From Actinomycetota bacterium (GTDB lineage Bacteria > Actinomycetota > Actinomycetes > Streptosporangiales > Streptosporangiaceae): a DNA stretch of 5,119 nt. The stretch lies in NCBI GenBank assembly GCA_003161205.1, contig PMOU01000524.1, positions 1 to 5,119 on the forward strand, in the 5' to 3' direction. Positions within the stretch are counted from its first letter, which is position 1. The number at the start of each line of letters is the position of its first letter. Shown one piece after another: positions 1 through 5,119 of the stretch. The notes beneath the pieces were generated by a model, which did no database searches, was not told the DNA's origin, and saw nothing but the letters and a program-made list of their open reading frames with translations. Made by a program: the position numbers and the translations under genes.

Positions 1-1741
1 CGGCCGACGTTCCCGCGGGCGCCTGCGAGGAGGCCAGGTGCGGGACGGAGACGCCCTGGAGGAGCACGACGGCCAGGGCGACGGCGAGGGCGCCGAACGC
101 GCCGGCCACGCCGAGCCGGATGACGCGGCGCCGCCAGGTACTCGCGCCGCGGCCACCTGCGGTCCCGGGCGCGCGGATCGCCGGCGGTGTGGCCACACCG
201 GCGGCGGCCTGCCGCAGGTGGTACCGCGTTTCGAGCTCGGCCCGGTGGCCTGACGACGCGCCGGCGGCCCGGGCCTGCCAGTGCCCCGCGGCCTGGCGGT
301 GAGCGGCCACGACCTGAGCACCGGCGTCGGCCTCGGCCAGGCGACGGTGCAGCGCATCAGCGGTCCAGCGGTGGACCGACACCTCATGGCCCGCGCCAAT
401 GGTGAGCAAGCCCGTGCTCTCGCATTCAGCGATCGGCCCGGGCCGGGCCGCCAGGGCCTCGGGCGCGACGGGCAGGCGGAAGACCGAAGCGCGCACGAGC
501 AGCGCCTTGGCCCCGGAGCTCAGGTGGTCAAACAGCTCGCCGACCAGCTGATCGCCCGCGGCGCAGGCAATCAGCTCAGCGGTCGCCGCGGGCAACTCGG
601 TGGGTTCGGGTGCGGGCAGCGGCCGGCCTGTCCTGGCCTGGATCAGCCTCTCGATCCGGCCAGCCACCTCGCGGTAAGGCTCGCCCCGGGTCAGCAGCGC
701 GTCCAGGCACGTGATGGCCAGCGGATGGCCGGCCGTCAGCCGCCACACCTGGTCACGCTCGGCCTCGGCCAGCTGCCCGACTGCGCGCAGCGCGGTGGTC
801 AGCTCGTCGGCGCCCGACCGCGTCAGCGGTCCGAGCTGGCGGAACACGAGCCTGTCCATCGCCGGCCGCGGGACGACCGGTAGTGCGACGTCCTGAGCCG
901 CACCGGAGGCCAGGGCCGTGCTGAAGGCCAGGGCCGCGCTGAAGGCCTGGGCGTCGCTCCGGGCCAGTGCTTCGCTTGCGGGCTGGGCTGCGTAGGCTGG
1001 TTGGGTTGTGCTGATGAGTTGACCGGTGTTTGCGGGCCGGGCCACGCCTGCCGGTTGGGCCGCGCCCGGTGCGGCCAGCGTGAACGGGTGGCGGCACGTG
1101 ATCAGCAGCTTGCCAGTCCATGTCGCCAGGAGCGCGGCCAGGGCCCGGTCACGGACGGTCCACTGGCCCGACTCCTGCGACAAGTTGTCGTCAAAGTTGT
1201 CGAAGATGATGAAGTCCGCGTCGGCTGGTGCCGCGGCGAACCTGGCGGCGGATACTTCCCCGTCGAAAACTGCCACGACCCGGCCCGCCCTGATCTGGCT
1301 GAGCCGGGTCGCGATCTGGCTCGCCAGGGTCGACTTGCCGATGCCGCCCATGCCGTACACCACCAGCGCGGAGGCGCTGGGACCGCTCAGGTCGGCAGAC
1401 CAGCGCCGGCCCTCGGCGGAGCGGATCGACAGCGAAGGGCGCAGGCTCGGCCTGCCGTCAGAACTCCGGGAATGCCGGGCCGAGTGGCGCGCCGTGTGCC
1501 GCACCCGAACTTGCCGGCCCGTTGCGATTATCGTGATCTCAGAGTCTGCTGTTTCGGCCGAGTCCCGATTACTCGCCGGGTCTAGATTCGGGGGCTGGCC
1601 TGGATCGCTGTCTTGGTCCGGAATCCTAGATTGGTCCGGAATCCTGGGTTGGCCTGCGTTTCCGGCCGACGGCTCCTGGCGCGGCGGGACATCCCGCGTT
1701 ATGGCATTGCGCTCTTGCGGAGAACGCATTAATTTCCGCAC
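1..1741 (-). CDS. Membrane-anchored STAND/NB-ARC-like NTPase, 3' end outside the window
   Basis: This open frame starts inside the window and reaches base 1 without a stop (580 codons seen). Residues 1-125 are polar and probably disordered. The nucleotide-binding module shows a P-loop GMGGIGKST (130-138), a Walker B-like FIIFDNFDDN (177-186), a sensor strand LLITCRH ending at 218, and GHPLAI (338-343), the position of the NB-ARC GLPL motif. Residues about 404-465 (SSGAKALL, SVFRLPV, VHRW) look like the winged-helix domain. About 543-566 is one hydrophobic helix, flanked by RRR before it. Residues 225-284 are a hexapeptide array. STAND proteins are ATP-dependent switches for signalling, regulation or defence; the effector or sensor part here would lie beyond the helix and is not visible. 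GTG at 1741 is preferred because a G-rich Shine-Dalgarno lies 7 nt upstream; ATG at 1729, four codons later, is the alternative. Recognition of the NTPase is firm; the biological role is unknown. Confidence 0.88.
   Translation of the reverse strand, partial: MRKLMRSPQERNAITRDVPPRQEPSAGNAGQPRIPDQSRIPDQDSDPGQPPNLDPASNRDSAETADSEITIIATGRQVRVRHTARHSARHSRSSDGRPSLRPSLSIRSAEGRRWSADLSGPSASALVVYGMGGIGKSTLASQIATRLSQIRAGRVVAVFDGEVSAARFAAAPADADFIIFDNFDDNLSQESGQWTVRDRALAALLATWTGKLLITCRHPFTLAAPGAAQPAGVARPANTGQLISTTQPAYAAQPASEALARSDAQAFSAALAFSTALASGAAQDVALPVVPRPAMDRLVFRQLGPLTRSGADELTTALRAVGQLAEAERDQVWRLTAGHPLAITCLDALLTRGEPYREVAGRIERLIQARTGRPLPAPEPTELPAATAELIACAAGDQLVGELFDHLSSGAKALLVRASVFRLPVAPEALAARPGPIAECESTGLLTIGAGHEVSVHRWTADALHRRLAEADAGAQVVAAHRQAAGHWQARAAGASSGHRAELETRYHLRQAAAGVATPPAIRAPGTAGGRGASTWRRRVIRLGVAGAFGALAVALAVVLLQGVSVPHLASSQAPAGTSA
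890..1069 (-). repeat. In-frame 18-bp degenerate tandem repeat, ten hexapeptide units
   Basis: Ten consecutive 18-bp units lie in phase with the STAND reading frame and encode residues 225-284. In protein order they begin PGAAQP, AGVARP, ANTGQL and end RSDAQA, FSAALA, FSTALA, SGAAQD. The two FS units (908-925 and 926-943) differ at one of 18 bases, which points to recent duplication; the others are degenerate but keep Ala-rich positions and often Gln or Leu at position 5. The array sits between the sensor strand (LLITCRHP) and the conserved segment that leads to GHPLAI, so it would extend a loop inside the nucleotide-binding module. Confidence 0.8.
1595..1666 (-). repeat. Short 18-bp-period tandem repeat in the N-terminal coding region
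   Basis: A 15-bp sequence occurs identically at 1613-1627 and 1631-1645 (period 18 bp), flanked by more diverged units at 1595-1612 and 1649-1666. It encodes PRIPDQ and SRIPDQ followed by DSDPGQ, about residues 26-49 of the STAND protein, in a Pro/Asp/Gln-rich and probably disordered tail. It shares the 18-bp period with the array at 890-1069 but not its sequence. Confidence 0.8.
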
Positions 1742-1748
1742 TCGTACA

Positions 1749-1758
1749 CCCCTCCCCC
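1749..1758 (-). promoter_or_regulatory. Ribosome binding site of the STAND gene
   Basis: On the minus strand the run GGGGGAGGGG ends 7 nt before GTG 1741, with a GGAGG core 9 nt before it. The downstream ATG at 1729 has only a weak GGA at a usable distance, so this site decides in favour of the GTG start. Confidence 0.65.
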
Positions 1759-1904
1759 ACACCGCGGCAGACGGGCAGGCCGCTTATCTATAGTTATATA
1801 GCACGCTGAGCGATGCATCAGATGCTTTGAGTAATTAACTGCGGGCATGCCGACCGGACAAGTAGTACCAAACATGGACTTTGGCGACTAATTCATCTTG
1901 ATAT

Positions 1905-1924
1905 TGCGCACCATAATCTGCGCA
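1905..1924. repeat. Paired TGCGCA palindromes
   Basis: Two TGCGCA hexamers are separated by 8 bp (CCATAATC). Each is itself palindromic, so the pair is both a direct and an inverted repeat; as a direct repeat it extends to TGCGCAC. Its place in the AT-richer spacer upstream of the STAND gene would suit a dimeric regulator, but no protein is assigned and chance cannot be excluded. Confidence 0.3.
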
Positions 1925-1992
1925 CATCCGTTTTTACTATGCCAATTAAGGCACTACGCCACAGACGACGCTTCCCGCCTATAACGGCTTTA

Positions 1993-2691
1993 TCACAGGA
2001 TGTTGCGAGGCGGGACCCCTGGTGTCCTGGACAAGATCGCCGAGACCGCTGACTGGCGGGCGGGGAGATCGAGGGCCATCCGGGTGAATTCGGCCGCGAC
2101 GACGTGCCATAGATGGGCCCGGCGCAGCATCGGGTGATCGCCATCCCGAATCTCGATAGCGGTCACCGCCGCCACGGAGCGGGCACGTTCCGCATACGTC
2201 CAGGTGTCCTGCGGGCGGGTAATTCCGTCGGCGTTCCCGTGCGCGAGCAGGATCCGCCGGCCGGCCAGCTGGCTGACCGGCTCCCCGGGGGGCACCCAGG
2301 GCGCCAGGCCCGCGACCGCCGCCACGGCGGAATGCCCCGCGGCGCGCAAGGCCGCGCGCGCGCCCATCGAATGCCCGACCAGAACGACCGGGACCGGGCC
2401 GAACCGGCGGCCGATGTCATCCAGGATGCGGTTCAAATCGTGTACCGGCGAAGCCTGCTCGCCGTTCCAGCCCCGCAGCTCGAAGCGCGGCCGCAAGACC
2501 ACGGCCCCGCTGCCCTGCAGCGCGTGCTGGATAGCCCGGGCGACCGGGAGCATGCGCAGCACGGCGGGCTGGACGGGCGTGGTGCGCTCCGAACTGACCG
2601 ATCGGCCGCCGTGCGCCACGACGACGACTCCCGTGACGTCCGCGGTTGAGCCCGGGCCGGTCGCGCGAGATACGGTCTCGCCTGTCGCCAC
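1993..2691 (-). CDS. Alpha/beta-fold hydrolase, small serine hydrolase
   Basis: A complete 232-residue protein with the marks of the alpha/beta-hydrolase superfamily. A first strand and oxyanion-type motif VVVVAHGGR lies at 22-30; the nucleophile elbow VGHSMG at 105-110 gives Ser108; ILLAHGNAD at 147-155 gives the acid Asp155; and DGDHPML at 183-189 gives His186. The order and spacing Ser-Asp-His fit an active enzyme, and the size matches compact dienelactone-hydrolase or esterase-like members with no large lid. There is no signal peptide, so it is probably cytoplasmic. Its substrate cannot be read from the sequence. The start is GTG at 2691, with GGGAGGG just upstream; the conserved fold begins near residue 20. 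It is transcribed toward the STAND gene but about 250 bp from it, so co-transcription is uncertain. The last 20 residues look like a nonconserved tail. Confidence 0.9.
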   Translation of the reverse strand: MATGETVSRATGPGSTADVTGVVVVAHGGRSVSSERTTPVQPAVLRMLPVARAIQHALQGSGAVVLRPRFELRGWNGEQASPVHDLNRILDDIGRRFGPVPVVLVGHSMGARAALRAAGHSAVAAVAGLAPWVPPGEPVSQLAGRRILLAHGNADGITRPQDTWTYAERARSVAAVTAIEIRDGDHPMLRRAHLWHVVAAEFTRMALDLPARQSAVSAILSRTPGVPPRNIL

Positions 2692-2694
2692 AAT

Positions 2695-2701
2695 CCCTCC
2701 C
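2695..2701 (-). promoter_or_regulatory. Ribosome binding site of the hydrolase gene
   Basis: GGGAGGG on the minus strand, with its GGAGG core about 4 nt before the GTG start at 2691. Spacing is slightly short but the match to anti-Shine-Dalgarno is strong and supports this GTG. Confidence 0.6.
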
Positions 2702-2705
2702 GCCT

Positions 2706-2728
2706 GCCCGGCCGGTAGCCGGCCTGGC
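2706..2728. promoter_or_regulatory. GC-rich hairpin just upstream of the hydrolase ribosome binding site
   Basis: Arms GGCCGG (2710-2715) and CCGGCC (2719-2724) pair across a TAG loop; after one mismatch, GCC (2706-2708) pairs with GGC (2726-2728). The element lies about 5 nt upstream of the Shine-Dalgarno on the minus strand, where it could act as a leader hairpin affecting translation, or as an operator. GC-rich DNA often makes such stems by chance, and no T tract follows, so it is not a convincing terminator. Confidence 0.35.
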
Positions 2729-2846
2729 CAGGTTAACAGCCCAGTTGATCAGGGCGGGGACCGCCTCTCGTTCCCGTCCGGATGACCTCGAAACCATTCC
2801 GGTACCCGAACAAAGTGAGCTGTGAGAATCGTCTCTTCCCATCTGA

Positions 2847-2862
2847 TCGTACGTGTGTTCTA
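2847..2862. promoter_or_regulatory. SOS (LexA) box-like element, imperfect
   Basis: TCGTAC-GTGT-GTTCTA matches 10 of the 12 specified bases of the actinobacterial/Bacillus-type LexA consensus TCGAAC-N4-GTTCGA. The two mismatches are A to T in the left half and G to T in the right half, so one core half-site (GAAC) is impaired. An AT-rich TCTAAT/TAATTA overlaps its right end, as at many LexA-controlled promoters where the operator covers the -10. It would most naturally control plus-strand transcription. The match is suggestive only. Confidence 0.3.
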
Positions 2863-2870
2863 ATTACCCC

Positions 2871-3035
2871 ATGGGTCGATTCGGTGCGGCAGGAGCGCGG
2901 GCGGACGGTGCGGGTGCGAAGGAAGCGGACCCGGCATCGTGCGCTCACCGGAGCGCCGGCCGGCCCCGGGCACTGGCGCCGCCCTGTCGGGGCATGCCGG
3001 GGCTCGGCCAGGGGTACGCGCTCGCACGTAAGTAG
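2871..3035 (+). CDS. Doubtful 54-codon ORF, possibly leaderless
   Basis: An ATG at 2871 lies a few bases after the AT-rich TCTAATTA and opens a 54-codon frame ending in TAG at 3033-3035. There is no Shine-Dalgarno, so it could only be read as a leaderless message, a mode common in actinobacteria. The product is Gly/Ala/Arg-rich with two Cys and no domain, signal or membrane segment. Its second codon positions are unusually G/C-rich for a real gene, which argues against coding. Listed because of its placement relative to the SOS-like element; more likely untranslated leader or spacer. Confidence 0.15.
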   Translation: MGRFGAAGARADGAGAKEADPASCAHRSAGRPRALAPPCRGMPGLGQGYALARK

Positions 3036-3043
3036 CTATATCC

Positions 3044-3062
3044 CCGGCGCGTTTCGCGCCGG
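3044..3062 (+). promoter_or_regulatory. Perfect hairpin in the leader of the membrane-protein gene
   Basis: Arms CCGGCGCG and CGCGCCGG are exact 8-bp inverted repeats around a TTT loop, ending 41 nt before the GTG start at 3104. An AT-rich stretch, TAGCTATAT, lies immediately upstream. If that is the -10 region, the hairpin would lie at the 5' end of the transcript. No T tract follows on the plus strand, so a classical intrinsic terminator is unlikely; an operator, an mRNA-stabilising 5' stem or an attenuator are the alternatives. Confidence 0.45.
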
Positions 3063-3090
3063 TCATCAGTCCGGAGTTCAGGCCACAGTT

Positions 3091-3098
3091 GGAGGTGA
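3091..3098 (+). promoter_or_regulatory. Ribosome binding site deciding the start of the membrane-protein gene
   Basis: GGAGGTGA is a near-perfect Shine-Dalgarno, with GGAGG 8 nt before GTG 3104. The same frame is open from TTG 3089, but that codon precedes the Shine-Dalgarno and cannot be the site it serves; an in-frame GTG at 3095 is inside it. Start 3104 is therefore preferred. Confidence 0.8.
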
Positions 3099-3103
3099 AT
3101 GCG

Positions 3104-4180
3104 GTGAATCAGGATTTCGAAAGTTTTAACGATGAAGACGACGAGTGGCTCTCCGAACTAGAAACTAGGGCCATAGACCTCGAGAAGGAGCTCTTCGACT
3201 GGCGCGAGTCGCGCGCACGCGAGATGGCGGAGTCGGTCTATCGCCGGGAGGCGGCGCCCGGCCAGACCACGGCCGCATTCCGGAACAGCGAGGACAGCGC
3301 GAAGGACCAGCGTGCCCGCAGCGTGGAAGCAGGCGCCCAGCCGACCGCGAAAGCCGTCAAGGCACCCGCCCGGCGCGTTCCGGGTCCGCGCCTGCATCCG
3401 GCTGAGGATCGCACCAGGGCCCTCATCGACCACGGACGGCGCAATGTCGATCGTCCGCGAATTTCGCGGGGCCGCAAGATCACCATCGTGACGGCCGCGA
3501 TGGTGGTCATCGTGACGGTCCTGGTGATCGTGGTCTTCAGCAAAGGCGCCTCATGGCCGCCCAGCGTCGCCACGGTGCAGAGTGAGATCACGACAGCCTG
3601 CCAGAATCCCAATGTGGCGTCGGAGCCAGGACAGGTGAATTTCGCCTGCGGAAAGACGACGAGCCAGATTCTCTGGATTTTCGCCCTGATGACAAGCGAC
3701 GACAAGCCTGGCTACACAGACGCCAAGACCGGGCGGGAGGGCCTAGAGCCCATAACGGCCACCCAGGGTGGCGAGGTGGCCTGGTCGTTGGACCTGCATG
3801 ACCCCTACAACCCGCTTAACCCGGTGGACAGTCTCCAAGTCGCGGCGCGGGCGATCAACAACATCATCGGCGGGGCGACGCTCACCAACGCCAAGGGCAA
3901 TCCCGAGGTCCAGCCGGGCCTGGAGAGCAGCCCGGCGAACTGCGAACGGTACACGGGATCCTCGGCTGTCATCTCGCGCGCGGGATTCCCTGACCTGTGT
4001 GCCGAGCCGGTGACCAGTACCTCCGGCCAGGCGGCACTGGTCGCCGACGTCTATAAGGACTGGGTGGTCGGAGCGACCGCCACCGCCGCCAGCAATGTCA
4101 GCGCGCTGTACGAGAACGCCAATAACCCCGGTAATCCGCAGGTCCAGGCCATCCTGCAGATGCTCCCTGGGGCCAGCTAA
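3104..4180 (+). CDS. Single-pass membrane protein with acidic cytoplasmic N-terminus and transglycosylase-like outer domain
   Basis: A complete 358-residue protein that I do not recognise by name. Residues 4-50 are acidic and helical, with a coiled-coil-like stretch (LETRAIDLEKELFDW). Residues 55-125 are basic, Pro/Ala-rich and probably disordered, ending in RGRK. Residues 126-145 form one strong transmembrane helix. The basic side just before it predicts N-terminus inside, C-terminus outside. The outer domain (about 150-358) has four Cys (166, 182, 280, 299), enough for two disulfides. Its segment from ILWIFALMTS through GREGLEPITATQGG to DPYNP, NPVDSL and AARAIN resembles the order of motifs in SLT-type lytic transglycosylases, but the catalytic Glu position seems to be Thr197. 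That fold is inference. The topology also suits scaffold proteins of conjugation or secretion machines. The downstream gene starts 76 bp later on the same strand, so an operon is likely. Confidence 0.88.
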   Translation: MNQDFESFNDEDDEWLSELETRAIDLEKELFDWRESRAREMAESVYRREAAPGQTTAAFRNSEDSAKDQRARSVEAGAQPTAKAVKAPARRVPGPRLHPAEDRTRALIDHGRRNVDRPRISRGRKITIVTAAMVVIVTVLVIVVFSKGASWPPSVATVQSEITTACQNPNVASEPGQVNFACGKTTSQILWIFALMTSDDKPGYTDAKTGREGLEPITATQGGEVAWSLDLHDPYNPLNPVDSLQVAARAINNIIGGATLTNAKGNPEVQPGLESSPANCERYTGSSAVISRAGFPDLCAEPVTSTSGQAALVADVYKDWVVGATATAASNVSALYENANNPGNPQVQAILQMLPGAS

Positions 4181-4256
4181 CGGTACCGAGATACCCACCT
4201 AGGCACGTCGTGTCCGCCGACACACCCCACACGCACCCGCGGAAGAAGGTGACTCT
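4181..4256 (+). other. Short spacer with a small stem
   Basis: The gap between the two plus-strand genes holds a GGTACC palindrome at 4182-4187 and a small stem, GTGTC (4210-4214) with GACAC (4219-4223) around CGCC. No T tract follows and the stem is short, so it is unlikely to end transcription completely; the two genes are probably read together. Confidence 0.35.
4246..4252 (+). promoter_or_regulatory. Ribosome binding site of the CHAP gene
   Basis: AAGGTGA, with AAGG 7 nt before the ATG at 4257. It supports this ATG as the start; the in-frame ATG at residue 24 has no comparable site. Confidence 0.6.
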
Positions 4257-5119
4257 ATGCATTCCGTCAGGAAACCAACGTGGCAGCAGGCGACCGCGCT
4301 TGTGAGCCTCAGTACGTGCGGCGCGATGACTGGACTCTCCTTCACCCACGGAACGGTGGCCGAGATGACGTCGCCGACGAGCATTCCCGCTCACTTGCTC
4401 GCGTTCAAGCAGCCGGCCCGAACGTCGTCAGCGGCCCGGCCGGTTACCGCCGCAGCGCCGGCATCGGCATCTTCGGCGGCGGGCGACAGCACGCTGCGGT
4501 CGGCCATTGTCAACGTCGCGAATTACTACCTCCGGATGGCACAGAGCAAGACGCCCGCCGAGATGGAGGCGCTCATCTGGCAGCGCGACAGCATCGATGG
4601 CGTCGATCATGGCGAATCCTGCGCTGCTTTCGCCAGCCTCACCCTCGAGCTCGGGGCGCAGGCGGCCGGCCAGGACAGCTGGGTGACCGGGGGCGGCTCC
4701 TACCCGTGGCCGCTACATTCCTGGGCCGACGTCCGGGTGGACCCGAATCCGTCCTCCCCCAACGTCATCTCCGTGCTTCAGGACGCAGAGAATAATCATC
4801 GCTGGCATCCGCTGGGCGACGGCTACCAGCCGCAGCCTGGCGACTGGGTGCTGTTTAACGGCCACGTCGAGGTGGTCACGAAGTACGCCCATGGAACGCT
4901 GGACACGATTGGCGGCGATTCGCTGCCTAACTTCTCGGTCAATGCCCACCAGTACAGCGGTTCGCTGGCCACCGACGGCGTCGTCGGCTTCATTAATAAC
5001 GGCGACGTGGTGAGCGCCGATAGCACCGCCAGCCAGTCGGCCAGTACCGACAGCCAGCTGGCGGGAGGCACGGCCAACGTGCCCGGTTCGCAGGCCTCCC
5101 CGGCGCAAGGCGTCGCGAC
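4257..5119 (+). CDS. Exported CHAP-type cysteine amidase/peptidase (putative peptidoglycan hydrolase), 3' end outside the window
   Basis: The frame is open from ATG 4257 to the window edge (287 codons and two bases). Residues 1-35 have an N-terminal basic part (HSVRK) and a moderately hydrophobic stretch, fitting a weak signal peptide with possible cleavage near TVA-EM; LSTC at 18-21 is a near-lipobox with a non-standard Thr. Residues 52-76 are an Ala/Ser linker. The catalytic domain (about 80-250) shows GESCAAF with candidate nucleophile Cys122, then PGDWVLF (194-200) and GHVEVV with His203, then TIGGDS (217-222). This is the CHAP pattern of C, GD, GHV and a polar third residue; CHAP enzymes cut peptide or amide bonds in peptidoglycan. 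After 252 the chain is Ser/Ala/Gln-rich, a linker suggesting another domain beyond the window. With the upstream membrane protein it suggests local cell-wall opening, such as in a secretion or conjugation apparatus, but this is inference. Confidence 0.85.
   Translation, partial: MHSVRKPTWQQATALVSLSTCGAMTGLSFTHGTVAEMTSPTSIPAHLLAFKQPARTSSAARPVTAAAPASASSAAGDSTLRSAIVNVANYYLRMAQSKTPAEMEALIWQRDSIDGVDHGESCAAFASLTLELGAQAAGQDSWVTGGGSYPWPLHSWADVRVDPNPSSPNVISVLQDAENNHRWHPLGDGYQPQPGDWVLFNGHVEVVTKYAHGTLDTIGGDSLPNFSVNAHQYSGSLATDGVVGFINNGDVVSADSTASQSASTDSQLAGGTANVPGSQASPAQGVA

Larger units (their letters stand above)
1742..1992. other. AT-richer intergenic spacer between two minus-strand genes
   Basis: No credible gene is present. 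By hand count 1801-1980 is about 49% G+C, clearly below the flanking genes. It should hold the promoter of the STAND gene; AT-rich hexamers such as TATAAC and TATAGAT occur on the minus strand near 1785-1800, about 45 nt or more before the start codon, but I see no convincing -35 partner. Small symmetric elements are TGCGCA at 1905-1910 and 1919-1924, CTATA/TATAG arms at 1788-1801, and CCAAA/TTTGG arms at 1868-1884. No strong intrinsic terminator follows the upstream hydrolase gene. Confidence 0.6.
2692..3103. other. Divergent intergenic region
   Basis: This stretch separates the minus-strand hydrolase from the plus-strand membrane-protein gene and should hold promoters for both. Bases 2770-2870 are less GC-rich; 2871-3030 are very GC-rich without clear coding periodicity. 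Contents I can point to are the hairpin at 2706-2728, a GTTAAC palindrome near 2732-2737, an SOS-box-like element at 2847-2862, a doubtful small ORF at 2871-3035, an AT-rich TAGCTATAT at about 3033-3041 that could serve as a -10 region, and the perfect hairpin at 3044-3062. Confidence 0.6.

Noticed and set aside
281..883. A 200-codon plus-strand open frame
   Set aside because: It is antisense to the STAND coding frame, whose motifs (P-loop, Walker B, GHPLAI) are unmistakable. Long antisense frames are normal in GC-rich genes.
890..1069. The 18-bp repeats as a CRISPR array or iteron origin
   Set aside because: Units are contiguous without spacers, degenerate and in phase with a conserved reading frame, so they are a coding repeat.
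1026..1793. A 255-codon plus-strand open frame
   Set aside because: Also antisense to the STAND gene, with no domain or ribosome binding site; its end runs into the noncoding spacer.
2431..2445. GGTTCAAATC, resembling a tRNA T-arm
   Set aside because: It is inside the hydrolase coding sequence and no matching acceptor, D-arm or anticodon stem is present.
2113..2649. A plus-strand open frame opposite the hydrolase
   Set aside because: The minus strand encodes a full catalytic triad and fold, so this is a shadow frame.
3089..3091. TTG as the start of the membrane-protein gene
   Set aside because: It lies upstream of the GGAGGTGA ribosome binding site, which points to GTG 3104 in the same frame.
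2782..3129. A 115-codon plus-strand frame across the intergenic region
   Set aside because: No Shine-Dalgarno, Arg-rich composition typical of a wrong frame, and it overlaps the well-supported start of the gene at 3104.
4280..4795. A 171-codon plus-strand frame inside the CHAP gene
   Set aside because: The other frame has a ribosome binding site, an export signal and CHAP motifs and stays open to the window edge.

Overview
The window reads as chromosomal or accessory DNA of a high-GC actinobacterium (Streptosporangiales, Streptomycetales or similar). The coding parts are strongly G/C-biased at third codon positions, starts are often GTG behind G-rich Shine-Dalgarno sequences, and the protein types (a membrane-anchored STAND ATPase, an alpha/beta hydrolase, a secreted CHAP protein) are common there. 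No tRNA, rRNA, CRISPR array or transposase was seen.

Layout. (1) From base 1 to about 1741, on the minus strand, lies one long open frame that leaves the window at its 3' end. It encodes the first 580 residues of a STAND/NB-ARC-like NTPase: P-loop, Walker B, sensor strand, GHPLAI motif, a winged-helix-like segment and a transmembrane helix. It carries two in-frame 18-bp-period (hexapeptide) repeat arrays. (2) Bases 1742-1992 are a noncoding spacer of about 49% GC. (3) Bases 1993-2691, minus strand, hold a complete small alpha/beta hydrolase with Ser108-Asp155-His186. (4) Bases 2692-3103 are a divergent intergenic region with a GC-rich hairpin upstream of the hydrolase, an SOS-box-like element, a doubtful small ORF and a perfect hairpin before the next gene. 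(5) Bases 3104-4180, plus strand, encode a single-pass membrane protein with an acidic cytoplasmic N-terminus and an extracytoplasmic domain that faintly resembles a lytic transglycosylase lacking its catalytic Glu. (6) Bases 4257 to the end, plus strand, hold the start of an exported CHAP-type peptidoglycan hydrolase-like protein with Cys122 and His203, running off the 3' edge.

How the genes may work together. The two plus-strand genes are co-directional, 76 bp apart and both envelope-directed, so they probably form the start of an operon for cell-wall remodelling. Such a pair could belong to a conjugation- or secretion-like envelope machine, but no ATPase or channel gene is visible to confirm this. 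The two minus-strand genes are co-directional but separated by about 250 bp, so a functional link is only a possibility. The least ordinary element is the STAND protein, with a ten-unit hexapeptide insertion inside its nucleotide-binding module and a membrane anchor after it.
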